A stretch of 64,000 nt of DNA from Hemileia vastatrix (lineage: Eukaryota; Basidiomycota; Pucciniomycetes; Pucciniales; Zaghouaniaceae): contig JASXTE010000014.1 in assembly GCA_030280995.1 (NCBI GenBank), positions 21,303,650 through 21,367,649 of the forward strand, read 5' to 3'. Under the pieces are notes generated by a model, which worked only from the letters and a program-made list of their open reading frames with translations, was not told where the DNA came from and made no database searches. The translations under genes and the position numbers were made by a program. Positions 42,847 through 54,430 of this stretch are shown here, in pieces (position 1 is the first letter of the stretch; each line of letters starts with the position of its first letter).

Positions 42847-45800
42847 ATGACTGACCAAAGTGGTTTTTCTGCACGTGAAGAAGAACTAGACTTAATTGAT
42901 TATGATGAGCCTACTTCTGTAAGTTCTCCTTTAACAAGAAGAATTTCTCAAACTAATAAATCCTTGCCCCAAACAGGATGTAGAAATGGAAGAAGTAGAA
43001 ATCCTAGTGGACACAACTCAGGATCAGAAGCCCATGATAAACCCACCAGAAGAGCTTCCAAAAGGCTTCAGGATAAAAAAGATGCTGTTGTCTCAGCAGG
43101 TAAAGAATCTGTCCACTCACATAAAGGAGTTAAGGACAGAAAGCTTGAGACTAAAGGTAAGGGTATATGCCTTGGAAGAAAAGGTGAGAAGAACAGATAC
43201 TTTTCTCCAAGAGAAGAAGAAACCTCTTCCTCGCAGGGATCAACAACAATTGGCTCCCCAGTCCCAAGAGAAGGTGGAAGTGTCCAAGTGGCAGTGGGAC
43301 TGGCTCAACACTCAGTGGGACTACTTGGCTCAAAACCAGCATCATTTACCTCAGGTAGGCCCATCAAGGCCCACCCAGGTCAACCCCACTCCTCCCCACC
43401 CTTATCAAGGAGGCAAAAGAAGAAGGAAGCCCAATATGGTGATACCCATCAAACCCTGGTGCGTCCCTCTATTGATTCTCAAGTGCCTTTTCTTGTGGCT
43501 GACTCTGTTCCTTCATGTAAATCTGGAAGGGAGGATGAAACTTTGAGACCTATAGAGGCTGGGAATAGTAGACAGATATCTCATGTATCTAATCCATTAC
43601 TTTTAATTGCTACCTCAATGATTAATCCTGATATGGCTGTGATTGATGAAACTCTTGACCCTGAGTTCTATGAGAGTCTGGAAAGTTACTCAGTTTCCTT
43701 ATTGAGAAACACTCCAGATGTAGCAAGAATTAATGATGAGCACTTGAGAGATTTTATTGCCAAGCAAAATCATATAATGAACAATTTGCAACTGACTCAG
43801 AGATATAATAGTTTGTTAACTGATCAGGGTTATCAAGCATTAAGAAGTGAATCACAGAGAGTCTCTGATGAATTGTCTCATTACAAAGCAACCCATGAAA
43901 AGAAAGTTGCTTTATGGCAAAATATAAAAAATGATTTGTCTAAACTAAAAGATACTGTATCTGCCTGTTGCCAGGAGGTAGAGATAGATAAGATAAATCT
44001 GAAAAGATTGAATGACCATTTGTCATCTTTTCAACATAAAAATAAATTATCTTTTGCAAATATCAATGAGAGTTTATCTAGTCTTCCAAGAATGAAAACA
44101 AGACTGACAACCATTGAAGAAAAATTGAACTCATTGTTAAATGACCAAAAATATTCTGACATTTCTGTGAAGGAACATATAGTGCAGGATGCTCAAATAG
44201 TACCTGTGACTAGTTCATCTAAAATAAAAATAGATCCAGAAATACCTGTTGATAACATTGAGTTTCCATCAAAAACTTATGATGCACCAGGATCTGCAAC
44301 AGAAGGCTTAAACAATGAGATTTCAGCACAATTAGAGAAATTACAGCTGCTTCTTAATCAGAAACAAGCTAGTACTAAGGAGACTCCTCCAAATCAAAAG
44401 AATTGGCCAAAACTTGACCAGTACCCAACATTTGATGGTGACTCTTCCTCTGATTGGAAACAATTTATTTTCAGAATTGATAACTTAAAAAATTCTTAAA
44501 AACTCCCAGATGAAGAAATTGTGTCCAAATTAATTTCTTTATTTACTAATTTTGCCCTGATGTGGTATGAATCTGTTCTCCTGGATGGGACTGACTACTC
44601 ATGGGAGGTTTGAAAAAAATTAGTTAAAGCACAATTTGGTGGCTCCAAGTTCAGAATGGCTCAACAAAGGCAGTATGAGGAAACTCGATATAGCTCTTCT
44701 ACTAATAAACCTATTGAGTTTTTAATGAAACTTGTAAAAATCTTAAGGGCAATGGACCCAAATATGGAGTTTGATTTATGGAAGGACAGGATCCTCTACA
44801 AATTACCAATGTCTCTGAGAGACTTGATAGTGGATAGGACTGAGTTCTCCAAAGAACCCTCTTCTTTCATTAATACTTGCAATGATATCCTTCTAAACAA
44901 TAAGTATGATGCCAGAAGATTCATTCCTAGGACCCCTATGGAGAAACCCTCCACTTACCAACAGAAACCTCTGGAAAAGGTTGGTAAACCTTCTGCCCCT
45001 TTTTCACCAAAGAAGTATGCAACAAACACTTGCTTCAAGTGCAACAAGCCTTGGCACAAAGGCCATGTTTGTGACAAGAAGATAAATCTTGTAGAACAAA
45101 CAGAGGAGCATGCTGATGACACAGTGGCACTGGAGGATACATCAAGTGATTGTGCCAGCAATATTTCATATGAATCTCAACAAGAAATCTTGATGCTGGA
45201 AGAGGTTATTCATTATTTAAATACTATTGATATTGATAATAATGCTTTATCTAGAGTTGAAGATGCTGAGATCATAAAGAACATTGAGGATAACTCAATT
45301 GTAATTGCCCCTCTCAAGGCACCAGTCATGATTAATGGAACCAGCATAGAAGTTGTTCTGGATTCTGGAGCTGGAGGAAGTGTAGTATCTGAATAAGCAC
45401 TTGCTTCAGTAGATCAAGACTATAAATCTAAACTGATGCCTATCATTTCTGAAAATTGGAGAGGGTATGGCTCTGTTTTGTCCCCCATTGGTAAATACAA
45501 AGCCACAGTGTTTTTTAAATATAACCATGGTTTTTTAAGAGCTATTTGTGATTTTTTTGTCATGAAGAATGATAACTTAAGCAATTGGTTTATTGTAGGG
45601 AATGATATTTTAACCGAGTATGGCATAAAATTGGATCCCTCAAACCAATGTTTCACAATGGGGATGAATGGGAAGAGAAAATTTAAGATTTCCTCCCCTA
45701 AAAAATTAGTAAAACCAGAATTTAACACATGTAATTCTGTGGTTCAATATAAAGGAAGATCTACAAAAGAGATGCATGCCCTTATGTCTGAAATTGAAAA

Positions 45801-48800
45801 TGCTTCCTTTGGAGAAAAACTTTCTGGTGAGGATAAAGATTCCATCATTAACTTGATAAAGTCTTTTCCTATGGCCTTTGCTCATGGGTCACATGAAGTG
45901 GGATTAGTTAAAAAGGAAATGAAACTTTCATTGTCTTGCCCATTAACTGATATACCACCTAGTTTAAAGAAGAAGTCTTATCCCGCTTCTCCCACAAAGA
46001 GAAAAGATATTGAAGACAATATCTCTACCCTTTTAAAAATGAATATTATTGAAAAGGTAGTTGAAACACCTAAATATTGTGTTATCTCACCTGTCCTAAT
46101 TTCTTATGAGAAAGATAAAGCCAGGTTATGTGGTAATTATAGAGCACTTAATACTTATACTGTTGATGATACCTACCCTTTACCTAGAATTAGCTCTATA
46201 CATGCTACTTTACAGGGTGCTAAATATATCAGCTGTTTGGATGGTAAAAAAGGATATCACCAGGTACCTGTTGAGAAAAATTCTCAGAACTTTCTGATGA
46301 TTGCCACTGATATGGGTACTTATAAGTATATTAGGATGCCATTTGGCCCTAAAAATGCCCCTTCAGTTTTTCAAAAAGTAATCGATAACACATTCCATCA
46401 AGAGATAATTGAAGGATGGCTAATGGTTTATATTGATGATATCATTATATTCTCAAAAACATTTGAGGACCATCTCAACCACCTGTGTAAAGTATTGCAG
46501 AAAATGGATGAAATAAATATGAAACTTGCTTTGAAGAAATTTAAATTTGGTTTCCATTCTTTAAATGTTCTTGGTCACGTTGTTTCAGGCTTACAGATAT
46601 GTGTTTACCAAAACAAAGTGGCAGCCATACAACAGGTGAAGGCTCCTACTACAGTTAGAGAGCTCCAAAGTTTTTTGGGAATGTGTGGATACTATAGACA
46701 GTATATTAAAAATACCAAGTCATAGCTTTACCCCTTACCCAATTAACTAGAAAAGATGTTGCTTTTGTCTGGAATAGTGAAAGACAAAGAGCCTTTGACA
46801 CTATGAAACACTGTTTGATGTCAGCACCAATTCTTGCTTTACCTGACTTTAATCAACCATTTGTTTTGTACACTGATGCCAGTTTCATTGGTCGTGGTTC
46901 TGCCCTCCATCAAAAACAAGATTTAAACGATAAAGTTTCAGAAGTAGTAATTTGTTATATTACAAGAACCTTGAGAAATAGTGAATTGAAATATGGTGCT
47001 ACTCAATTGGAATGTTTAGCTGTAGTGTGGGCTCTAGAAAAGCTTCATTATTACCTAGATGACCAGAAACTTGAACTTGTCACTGACTGCAGTGCAGTTA
47101 AATCCCTTTTAAACTTGAAAACACCTAACAGACATATGTTTAGATGGCAGCTGGCTGTTCAAGAGTACAGAGGGAGAAGGACAATTATTCATAGGGCTGG
47201 TATTGTTCACTCAAATGTGGATATGTTATCAAGGTTACCTTTACCAAATGATGACTCTAATCCTGCTTATGATCGTGAGGATGAAATTATTCATATTCAT
47301 GGGATATATGTGCTTGATATGGAGGAAGAGCTATTACAGCTTATTCTGGAATCATATAATAAGGACACAGACTTGAAAAAGTTATGCACCATATTAAATG
47401 ATCCAAAGAATGCTTCAATACAAGCATTAATTAAAACCCTTCCACCAAAGTACTAAAAAGCTTTGGAAAAATGTAAATTTTCAATTGATGAAGGATATCT
47501 ATATTATAGAAGAAAGTTGAGTAATGTTATTGTTATTCCTCCTTCTATGAAAGAAATCATCTTTAAAATTTGTCATGATGACATACTAGCTGGACATTTT
47601 GATCTTGACAAAACAATGATCAGAATTAAGAACACTGCTTGGTGGGCTAATATGTCTGAAGACACAAAATTATATGTTGAATCTTGTGATTCTTGACAAA
47701 AATCAAAATTATTAGCTGGTAAAAGAGAAGGATTAATGCAACATATTGAACCTCCTGATGCTCCATGGCAAATAATAAACATGGATTTTGTAACAGGATT
47801 ACCTATTGCTGGTAAAGACAGTTATTACTCTTGTTGGGTTATTGTGGACAGATTCACAAAAATGTGTAAATTTATCCCTACTCACAAGGATGTTTCCACT
47901 AAAGAATTAGCTTTCTTATGGTGGTCTCATATGTTTAATACTGCTGGTTTTCATAAAGCCATAATCTCTGACAGAGACCCTAAATTTACTTCTGAATTTT
48001 GGATGTCTCTGATGGATGTTTGTGGTTGTGATCTGAAACTTTCTACTGCCCATCACCCTCAGACTGATGGTTTAGCTGAATGAATGATTCAGACTTTAGA
48101 GGACATGATAAGAAGATATTGTGCCTTTGGCCTTGAGTATAAAGATAATGACAGATTCACTCATGATTGGGTTACCTTACTTCCTGGGTTAGAATTCGCT
48201 TATAATAGCACTGTTCATTCTGTTACTCAAAGAAAGACTTTTGAGCTCTGGCTTGGATATGTTCCTAATACTCCTTCCCAAATTCTCAATAACAAAATAC
48301 CTAAATTGGATATACATCCTGGTGTAAAATATTTTCTTCAAATGCAACAACTATGCAGAAATCATGCTCAAAAATTTATTGAAAAATCATTTGAATATGA
48401 GAAGAAAAGATGGGACAAATCCCATAAAGAATACACTTTTAAAAAGGGTGATGAAGTGTTGATTTCTACAGTCCACTTCAACATAAAAGGTAATAACAAA
48501 TCGAAAGATCCATTTGTTGGTCCACTTGTTGTCAGAAGAATGATTGGAGATAATGCAGTTGAGGTTATTTTGTATTCTCCATATGACTGAAAACATCCTG
48601 TTTTTCCAATATCTCTTTTGAAACCTTACACATCCAATAGTGATTTATTTCCAAAAAGGAGGTGAAGACCAAAGAAGACCCCAAATGAAATCACTGAAAC
48701 AGCATAAATTGAAAAAAATTCTAAATGACAGAATAGTCACTTCTGAAAAAGGTACAGAATACTTATTGAGATTCAAGAATAAATCGTCTGAATATGATTC

Positions 48801-48870
48801 TTGGAAACCTGGGAAGAAGATATCTAATCTTCCTACTCTACTAAAAAATTATAAAAAGAAAAAATCATAG
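42847..48870 (+). pseudogene. Gypsy B gag-pol, broken in several places
   Basis: Gag starts at 42847 (MTDQSGFSA): low-complexity start, coiled coil (about 43700-44130) and a capsid-like block (near 44440). Zinc knuckle C-x2-C-x7-H-x-C near 45030; protease LDSGAGG near 45358; RT YIDDII near 46430; RNase H YTDASF near 46870; integrase HHCC near 47570-47695, DFVTGL near 47785, SDRDPKF near 47970, LAE near 48075; chromodomain near 48750. Stops: 44498-44500, a TGA near 44612, 45394-45396, 47454-47456, 47694-47696, 48081-48083, 48588-48590. A frameshift lies near 46715. Gag and Pol share one frame. Confidence 0.9.
42986..43546 (+). CDS. Overlapping +1-frame ORF in Gypsy B gag
   Basis: +1 to gag, first ATG 42986 (MEEVEILVD), upstream in-frame stop at 42932. 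It encodes IKKMLLSQQVKNLSTHIKEL coiled coil, KVEVSKWQWDWLNTQWDY, HPYQGGKRRRK and PIKPW at about 43455. There the other copies stop or donate (here GTGCGT, no stop), so the frame runs on to 43546. The gag frame opposite is also open across this copy. Confidence 0.55.
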   Translation: MEEVEILVDTTQDQKPMINPPEELPKGFRIKKMLLSQQVKNLSTHIKELRTESLRLKVRVYALEEKVRRTDTFLQEKKKPLPRRDQQQLAPQSQEKVEVSKWQWDWLNTQWDYLAQNQHHLPQVGPSRPTQVNPTPPHPYQGGKRRRKPNMVIPIKPWCVPLLILKCLFLWLTLFLHVNLEGRMKL

Positions 48871-49695
48871 AATTTTTTTTTATTGTTTTTTTTAGAGTGA
48901 GGGAGTGTCATCCAGGCTACTAGACTTAACCGGTAAAATAATTAATTTTTTTACTGAGTTGAAGCCACACCCCTTCTTCTTACTAATAATTAATTATCTA
49001 CTTAAGTATTACTTACAATTAACTAGTTAAGTACAATAAGTAAAATAATTAATTAGTGTAAATAAAATGTCCCTTACATTTTTACTCCCTAACACTGTGC
49101 TCAATGGTATAAGAAAAATGGAATAGAATTTAATAATAAAATTATAATAAAAAAACTTTAAAACAATTATATTACCTCAGTGAGAGATCTGGAATCCTGT
49201 GAAAGTAATATAATAAATTAATTATGGTGTAATTAATTGTGACAGTCCAAGGAACTCAAACTTTATTGCTAATAAATTTGATGCCCTTGTTGACGTACCA
49301 GTTTATCTATTTCTTATGTCATATATGTACTCCTTTTAGTCATTCTTTTTCTCACATTCTTACAGTATATGGTTTAAATTCCTTATATTTTATTCCCTCA
49401 TTTTTTGCCTATAAAAGGCCTCTTACTTTGTGCTTTTCAGATCATTACTTTATCACTTACATTATTATTACAAATACAACACTACAATTATTTCTACATT
49501 TTATAACTTTAGTATTTACAACCACGTAATTCTAATCTATAATTTATATTGATATCTTAAATATACCTCTTATATTTGAGCAAATTAATCAAATTGATTT
49601 TAGAAATACGTACCTTTTGTTGAGAGACCTTTAAACCCTTAAATATCCCGTGAAAACCTCGAACCATGCTTCTAGACCAAAAGTACCCCTTGACA
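48871..49695 (+). repeat. Gypsy B1 polypurine tract and 3' LTR
   Basis: AGAGTGAGGGAG precedes TGTCATCCAGG at 48906; the LTR ends CCTTGACA at 49695 (790 bp). TATA-type CCTATAAAAGGCCTC near 49409. Sister LTR: 9489-10278, now inverted on the other side of the window. Confidence 0.88.
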
Positions 49696-49700
49696 CAAAA

Positions 49701-50128
49701 CCACCATTATATTTGAAGAATACAGTGGCTTTTTATTTGCCAATGGGACATAAAACTGAGACATAACATCTCCATTTTTCACATGTCATAGGTAATAATT
49801 TATCCATATAATCTTTATCAACTGAAGATAGTGCCTTTTCAGACACTCACACCTCCATATACAACCTTCAATATTTTCTTGAGGTTTGAACAGGCTTTGA
49901 GCATGTCTACATTGAGGGAGCTGATTAGGAGGCATTAAAATTTTCTTATTTAGAACCTTAAAAATGAATAAGATTTCTTGAATCCTGTCCTTCAGAAGTT
50001 CTACTTTAGCATTATATCTTAATTTTCCTCATTTCATGCCAGTAATTGAGCTGATAGATTGATTGTTCATCATAATTATTCATTTTCAATTCCTTAGTGG
50101 CAGTCATGTTATTAATTTTTGCAGACAT
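49701..50128 (-). pseudogene. Gypsy A gag remnant fused to protease by deletion
   Basis: Starts ATG at 50128 (MSAKINNM). A coiled-coil-like segment (YNAKVELLKDRIQEILF) follows after one frame break, near 50010-49950. This corresponds to the +1-frame coiled coil of the other copies, not their gag frame. Near 49865 the sequence jumps into the end of protease (after the active-site region), so capsid, zinc knuckle and the protease active site are deleted. A was already defective on this side. Confidence 0.65.
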
Positions 50129-51282
50129 TGTGCCTGAAAATTTAAATAAACAAAATTTAAATCAGTTTCATTACAAAAAAATTATTTTTATTTATTTTCT
50201 TAATTTAAAAAAAATAAAAAAAAATAAAAAAATATAAACTAAATAAAATCTGAAAAAAAAACTTTAATTTTTATATAAAAAATAATAAGCCTAAATATTA
50301 TCTAATGGACTCAATTATTTTCAAAAAATAATAATAACACATATTAATGACAAAATTAAATTAATAATTCATCAAAAATAAATGATATGTTAAAATTAAA
50401 TATTTTTAATAAACCCATAGTCATTTATATTTCAAAATAATTGTATGATTTTAAAATATTGGACAAAATCTATTGACAATATTTATATCAAAAATGTTAT
50501 TAAAATAGTATGACAATAAATTAATTTGTTAAAAATAAAAAATCCAATATACACACATATTATTTCTATTTCAACATAATTGTATGATTATTTATAATAT
50601 TGGACATAATATTGTCAACAATATTTACATTGTAAATATAATTATTTATTATGACTATAAATTAATATGTCAAATTAAAATTTTCAATATACACACAAAA
50701 TAACTGTATGATTAATTATAATATTGGAAAAAATGTCAACAATATTTATATTGAAAATTTAATTATTTTATTATGACTATAAATTAATATGTCAAATTAA
50801 AATTTTCAATATACACACAATATATTTTCATTTACAAAATAATTGTATGATTAATTATAATATTGGACAAAATGTCAACAATATTTATATTGAAAATTTA
50901 TTTATTTTATTATGACAATCAATTAATATGTCAAAAAAAAAACTCATCTAGGACTAAGAGTGTTGCTCTATCATGGTCAACTAGGAAAAAAAAAATTAGG
51001 AAGACCAACTTACACTCAGTGATTCAGCAATTAAGCCACAATCACTTTTATTGCCATAAAATATTTAAAATAGATTTGTGAAATGCAAAGGAAAACTTAC
51101 TATAGTGATCAACAATTACTCTAAAATGTATAGAATTTTGAAATATATAGCTTGTTATGTAAGAACCTCAGTTCAATTCACAGTTGTGGCAAAAGTTGAT
51201 TTTACATGCGAGGGTGGTCCGTGCATTAATTGTTTGTCCAATCGTCAAGAAATAGATGTTGTCATTCTGAAAGGCCCTCAAT
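50129..51282 (-). ncRNA. Gypsy A leader with UU-bulge hairpins
   Basis: No gene. Hairpins at 50948-50984 (CUAG/CUAG), 50859-50885 and 50596-50625 (AAUAUUG/CAAUAUU, 7 bp, inner GAC/GUC) and 50720-50746 (outer arms intact, inner pairing lost). A worn copy lies near 50450. Repeat spacing is about 120-140 bases. PBS region reads ATTGAGGGCCTTTC next to the LTR. Confidence 0.6.
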
Positions 51283-52534
51283 TGTCGGCCGGTCATCTGG
51301 AAGAAGGAGAAAAAGAGGAGAAGAAGAAGAAGAAGAAGAAGAAGGAAAAGAGGAAAAGAAATAAAAAAAAATATAACAAAAAAATAAATAGACAAAACTT
51401 GGACTTGGGAGTCAACAAAACTTATAACAAGTTATTTATGGGATGATACATGGTAAGTTTTTTTTTATTCTCTCTGCTTAAGTACCAAATGCTAATATTA
51501 AATGATCTTAAAGCAGCCTTTATATGCATAATATATACAAGATTTCAAAGGCAAGAAAGTGACATAATAAAAACTATTTTAATTGTAACATTTGTAATTA
51601 ATAATAAAATTAATAGTAAAAATAAAGTAAGTAATAAGGGGTGAGGCTACAGGAGATTATCCAAGGCCTTTTTATAGGTAATGGGTCCTCTGAAGCGCCA
51701 CTAAATTTGTAAATACAAGAGTCATAATAAGATGAAACAAGAATATAAAAGAATAAGTGAAACATAACAATTTAGAGAAAAATATGAAACAAATAATAAA
51801 AACCCCAAATAAGAACCAAATTTTCCCACAACTAATTCCCAAATCAGTAAGTAAAAATAGTGAGTAGATAAACAAGCCTGAGACATAGGAACTATGAGAA
51901 AAAATAATTCAAAACAGATGGTATAGTATGCTTCAAGGGTTTTTAAGTGAAACAAGTAAAAATATTTTGACGCAAAAAAATATGTAATAAATTTTAATTT
52001 AGTATATAGAAATTAATTAATTGTTTCAACTATGTAATTAAATAATTAATTTAAATGAAACAAGTAATTAATTTATTACTAAATTAGGTTGAGAATTTTA
52101 ATACTATAAAATAAGTATTATAATTTATTTAATTTTTTATTGACACAATTAAGGGTCCAAAAAACAGTGGCCATAATTATGGATAATAGTATATGAAAAA
52201 GTATATTTTAATAATTAAATTTAATTAATTAAAGTAATTAAAATATAAGATAAACACTTGAATATAATTATCTTATAAGTTTTTAATTAATTAATTTATA
52301 ATTATTAAATAAACAATGCGCCCTTCGTTATGGAATATAATTAAATGCTTTTAAATGATCTTATAATAAAATTAAAATAATATTTACTTTATTTATATAA
52401 ATAAAATATTAATATAAATTTATTATGTAATATAATATTAATGTTAAATTCATACTCTGAAATTATTATGTCTTTATTTAATTCCAATAAATTGTATGTT
52501 TATTTACTGGGCTACTCAGACATCCTGGCTGACA
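51283..52534 (-). repeat. Gypsy A 5' LTR
   Basis: 1252 bp, TGTCAGCCAGG (52534 on the minus strand) to GGCCGACA (51283). Collinear with 13658-14908. Contains a GAA microsatellite near 51319-51345 and TATA-type CCTATAAAAAGGCC near 51670. Confidence 0.87.
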
Positions 52535-53246
52535 ACCTAGATGACCAAAAGTTTGAATTGGTAACTGAATGTAGTGCTGTGAAGTCCCTCTTCAACCTGA
52601 AAACACCTAATAGACATGTGTTCAGGTGGCAACTTGCTGTTCAAGAATACAGAGGAAGAATGACAATTATCCATAGGGCTGTAAATGTTCACTCCAATGT
52701 TGATATGCTGTCAAATTGCCTCTGCCAAATAATGACTCCAATCCTGCTTATGTACCTGAAGATGATAATATTCATATCCATGGTATATTTATAGTTGATA
52801 TGGAAGAAAATTTATTAAAATTAATTCTGGATTCATATGATAAAGATTCTGATTTAAATAAATTAGTTACTATCTTAAATGATCTTAAGAATGCTTCAAT
52901 TCAAGCATTGATTAAAACTCTTCCTGCAAATTATCAAAATGCTTTGATTAAAGGAAAGTTTTCTATTGAAGATGGTTATATATATTATAGAAGAAAACTT
53001 ACTAATGTAATTTTAATTCCTCCTTCTATGAAAGAAACAATATTCAATCTTTGTCATGATGACATGTTAGCTAGTCATTTTGATCTTGAAAAGACATTAA
53101 TTAGACTCAAAAACACTGCTTGGTTGGCTAATATGTCTGAAGATACAAAATTATATGTTTAATCTTGTGATTCCTGTCAGAAATCTAAAAGGTTGAAAGG
53201 TAAAAGAGCAGGTTTATTCCAAATATTAAAGTACCTGATGCTCCGT
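52535..53246 (+). pseudogene. pol: Gypsy E pol continuation (RNase H end to integrase zinc region)
   Basis: After the ACCTA duplication the reading begins DDQKFELVTECSAVKSL, exactly the codons missing after LHYY at 14914. It passes through the end of RNase H and the integrase HHCC region (HDDMLASHF near 53055; SCDSCQKSK near 53165), with a frameshift near 52710 and a stop at 53159-53161. It is cut at 53246 by the LTR of H. The expected H target duplication is TCCGT (53242-53246). Confidence 0.87.
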
Positions 53247-54339
53247 TGTGGTCTTCCAACAATGGAAGGGGCCTTTGTTGTGTGATTTGGCGCGGTTTGT
53301 GAATGTCTTAATTGACATCTGTCAAAGAATTGGGTATTTTTCTGGTTTTATTCCGTGGATATTGGGTCTGCGGGTATGTGGGTACTATCATTGGATAGCC
53401 CTGGATTTTCTCTATATTTTATGTCTTGTAGACATTTTTCTTATTCTGAGTTTTAAGGGGTCATTTCCTCATTTTTCATTTATAAAAGATTGCTGTTTAT
53501 TTTTGTTTTTTGTGTTTTACGGGCTAACCTTAAGTCTTAGGGTTAAGTGCTTAGTACCATTGGATAGAGCTAATTTTTCTCTATATTTCATGTCCCAACG
53601 TTGTTATAGTGAAATTCCGTGTTTTAAAGGTTTTAGTAGTTGTAGCTAATTTTTCTAAGTAGATTAGTGGGTTTTATTGGTTTTCTGGCTTCAGGGAGGC
53701 TGGGCCGCTTCAGGCGGCATCTTTGATGTCGGGCGGCCCGCCCGCCTCTGTTTTAGGAGGTTGGGGAGCGCTCCAGGAGGGTTTTTTATGCAATTTGGCG
53801 GGTACAGGCACCAGATTGGAGGGTGCGCATGGGCTCTTAGTTAGTGGTCTGTGTGTACATAGTGAATAAGACAGTTTGGGGCAACCTTAATCATCATAAA
53901 ACAATCTGGAGGTGATATCATTGTTCCTCACTCAGTTTTCACTGTTTTCTGGCCACAATTGGCTGTGTTTGTTGCAAGTAAGTTCTTCATTTAACTTAAC
54001 TTTGGCAACTGTTTTCTCTGTTATAGTCTTGCAAGCTATAGCAAGTATTATTGCTGTCTCTGGTGTGGATTTGCAGCCTACATCAAGTATCTTTGCTGTC
54101 TCTGGTGTGGATTTTGTTCTACATTTCAGTTCTTTGGTCTGGTAGTCTATCTGGGGACTACTTTCTTGGCTTATCAAGCAGTCAAGTGTGTTGAAAAGGA
54201 TCTTTAGCAAAACAGGAACCAACTTACTTTAGCAAGTAAATCTCACTATATTTTTCTAAAGGGACAGGGGATTTTCTCTCTAGTTTTTCTCCAACTCCCT
54301 TGGTCAAGGCCTATAGCTAGTACTATAGGATTGTCTACA
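53247..54339 (+). repeat. Gypsy H 5' LTR
   Basis: TGTGGTCTTCC at 53247 to TCTACA at 54339, about 1093 bp. TATAAAAG near 53484. A GC-rich island (53690-53765, GGGCGGCCCGCCCGCC) stands out. A related island occurs inverted near 63405-63470. Confidence 0.72.
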
Positions 54340-54343
54340 TTTC

Positions 54344-54360
54344 TGGCGCCCAACATGGGG
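54344..54360 (+). promoter_or_regulatory. Gypsy H primer-binding site
   Basis: TGGCGCCCAACATGGGG, four bases after the LTR end. TGGCGCC at this position is the classic tRNA 3'-end complement seen in LTR elements; lysine-type tRNA is the usual guess, not shown here. Confidence 0.75.
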
Positions 54361-54430
54361 TAGAACTTGCTAGTTCTTTGGAATCTCTGTTTTCTTTTGT
54401 TGGCTCTTTTTGGTGTTTTGGACTGGAAGA

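Larger units (their letters stand above)
41070..49695 (+). mobile_element. Gypsy B, apparently full length but chimeric
   Basis: Has two LTRs, leader, gag-pol and PPT. However, the 5' LTR (806 bp) is clearly diverged from the 3' LTR (790 bp), while the 3' LTR matches 9489-10278. The outer flanks also disagree: GCAAC before 41070, CAAAA after 49695. It is best read as the 5' part of one copy (B2) fused to the 3' part of another (B1) by an inversion crossover in the leader or gag. Confidence 0.85.
49696..52534 (-). mobile_element. Gypsy A, 5' part
   Basis: Minus-strand order: 5' LTR 52534-51283, PBS region, leader with hairpins, ATG at 50128, short gag remnant, then a deletion into the protease region, ending at 49696 where B1 is inserted. 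Joining at CAAAA/TTTTG leads to 10284. The outer flank ACCTA (52535-52539) matches 14909-14913. Confidence 0.87.

Noticed and set aside
41070..49695. Gypsy B as a single, simple full-length insertion
   Set aside because: The LTR pair is mismatched, flanks disagree, and the true sister of the 3' LTR is at 9489-10278.
51319..51345. Poly-Lys/Glu coding region (ORF 51078-51446)
   Set aside because: It is a GAA microsatellite in the A LTR, mirrored as TTC at 14852.
51672..51955. Hydrophobic ORFs (also at 14201-14520) that could look like membrane proteins
   Set aside because: Both are the same A LTR sequence, T-rich by composition, with no conserved frame.
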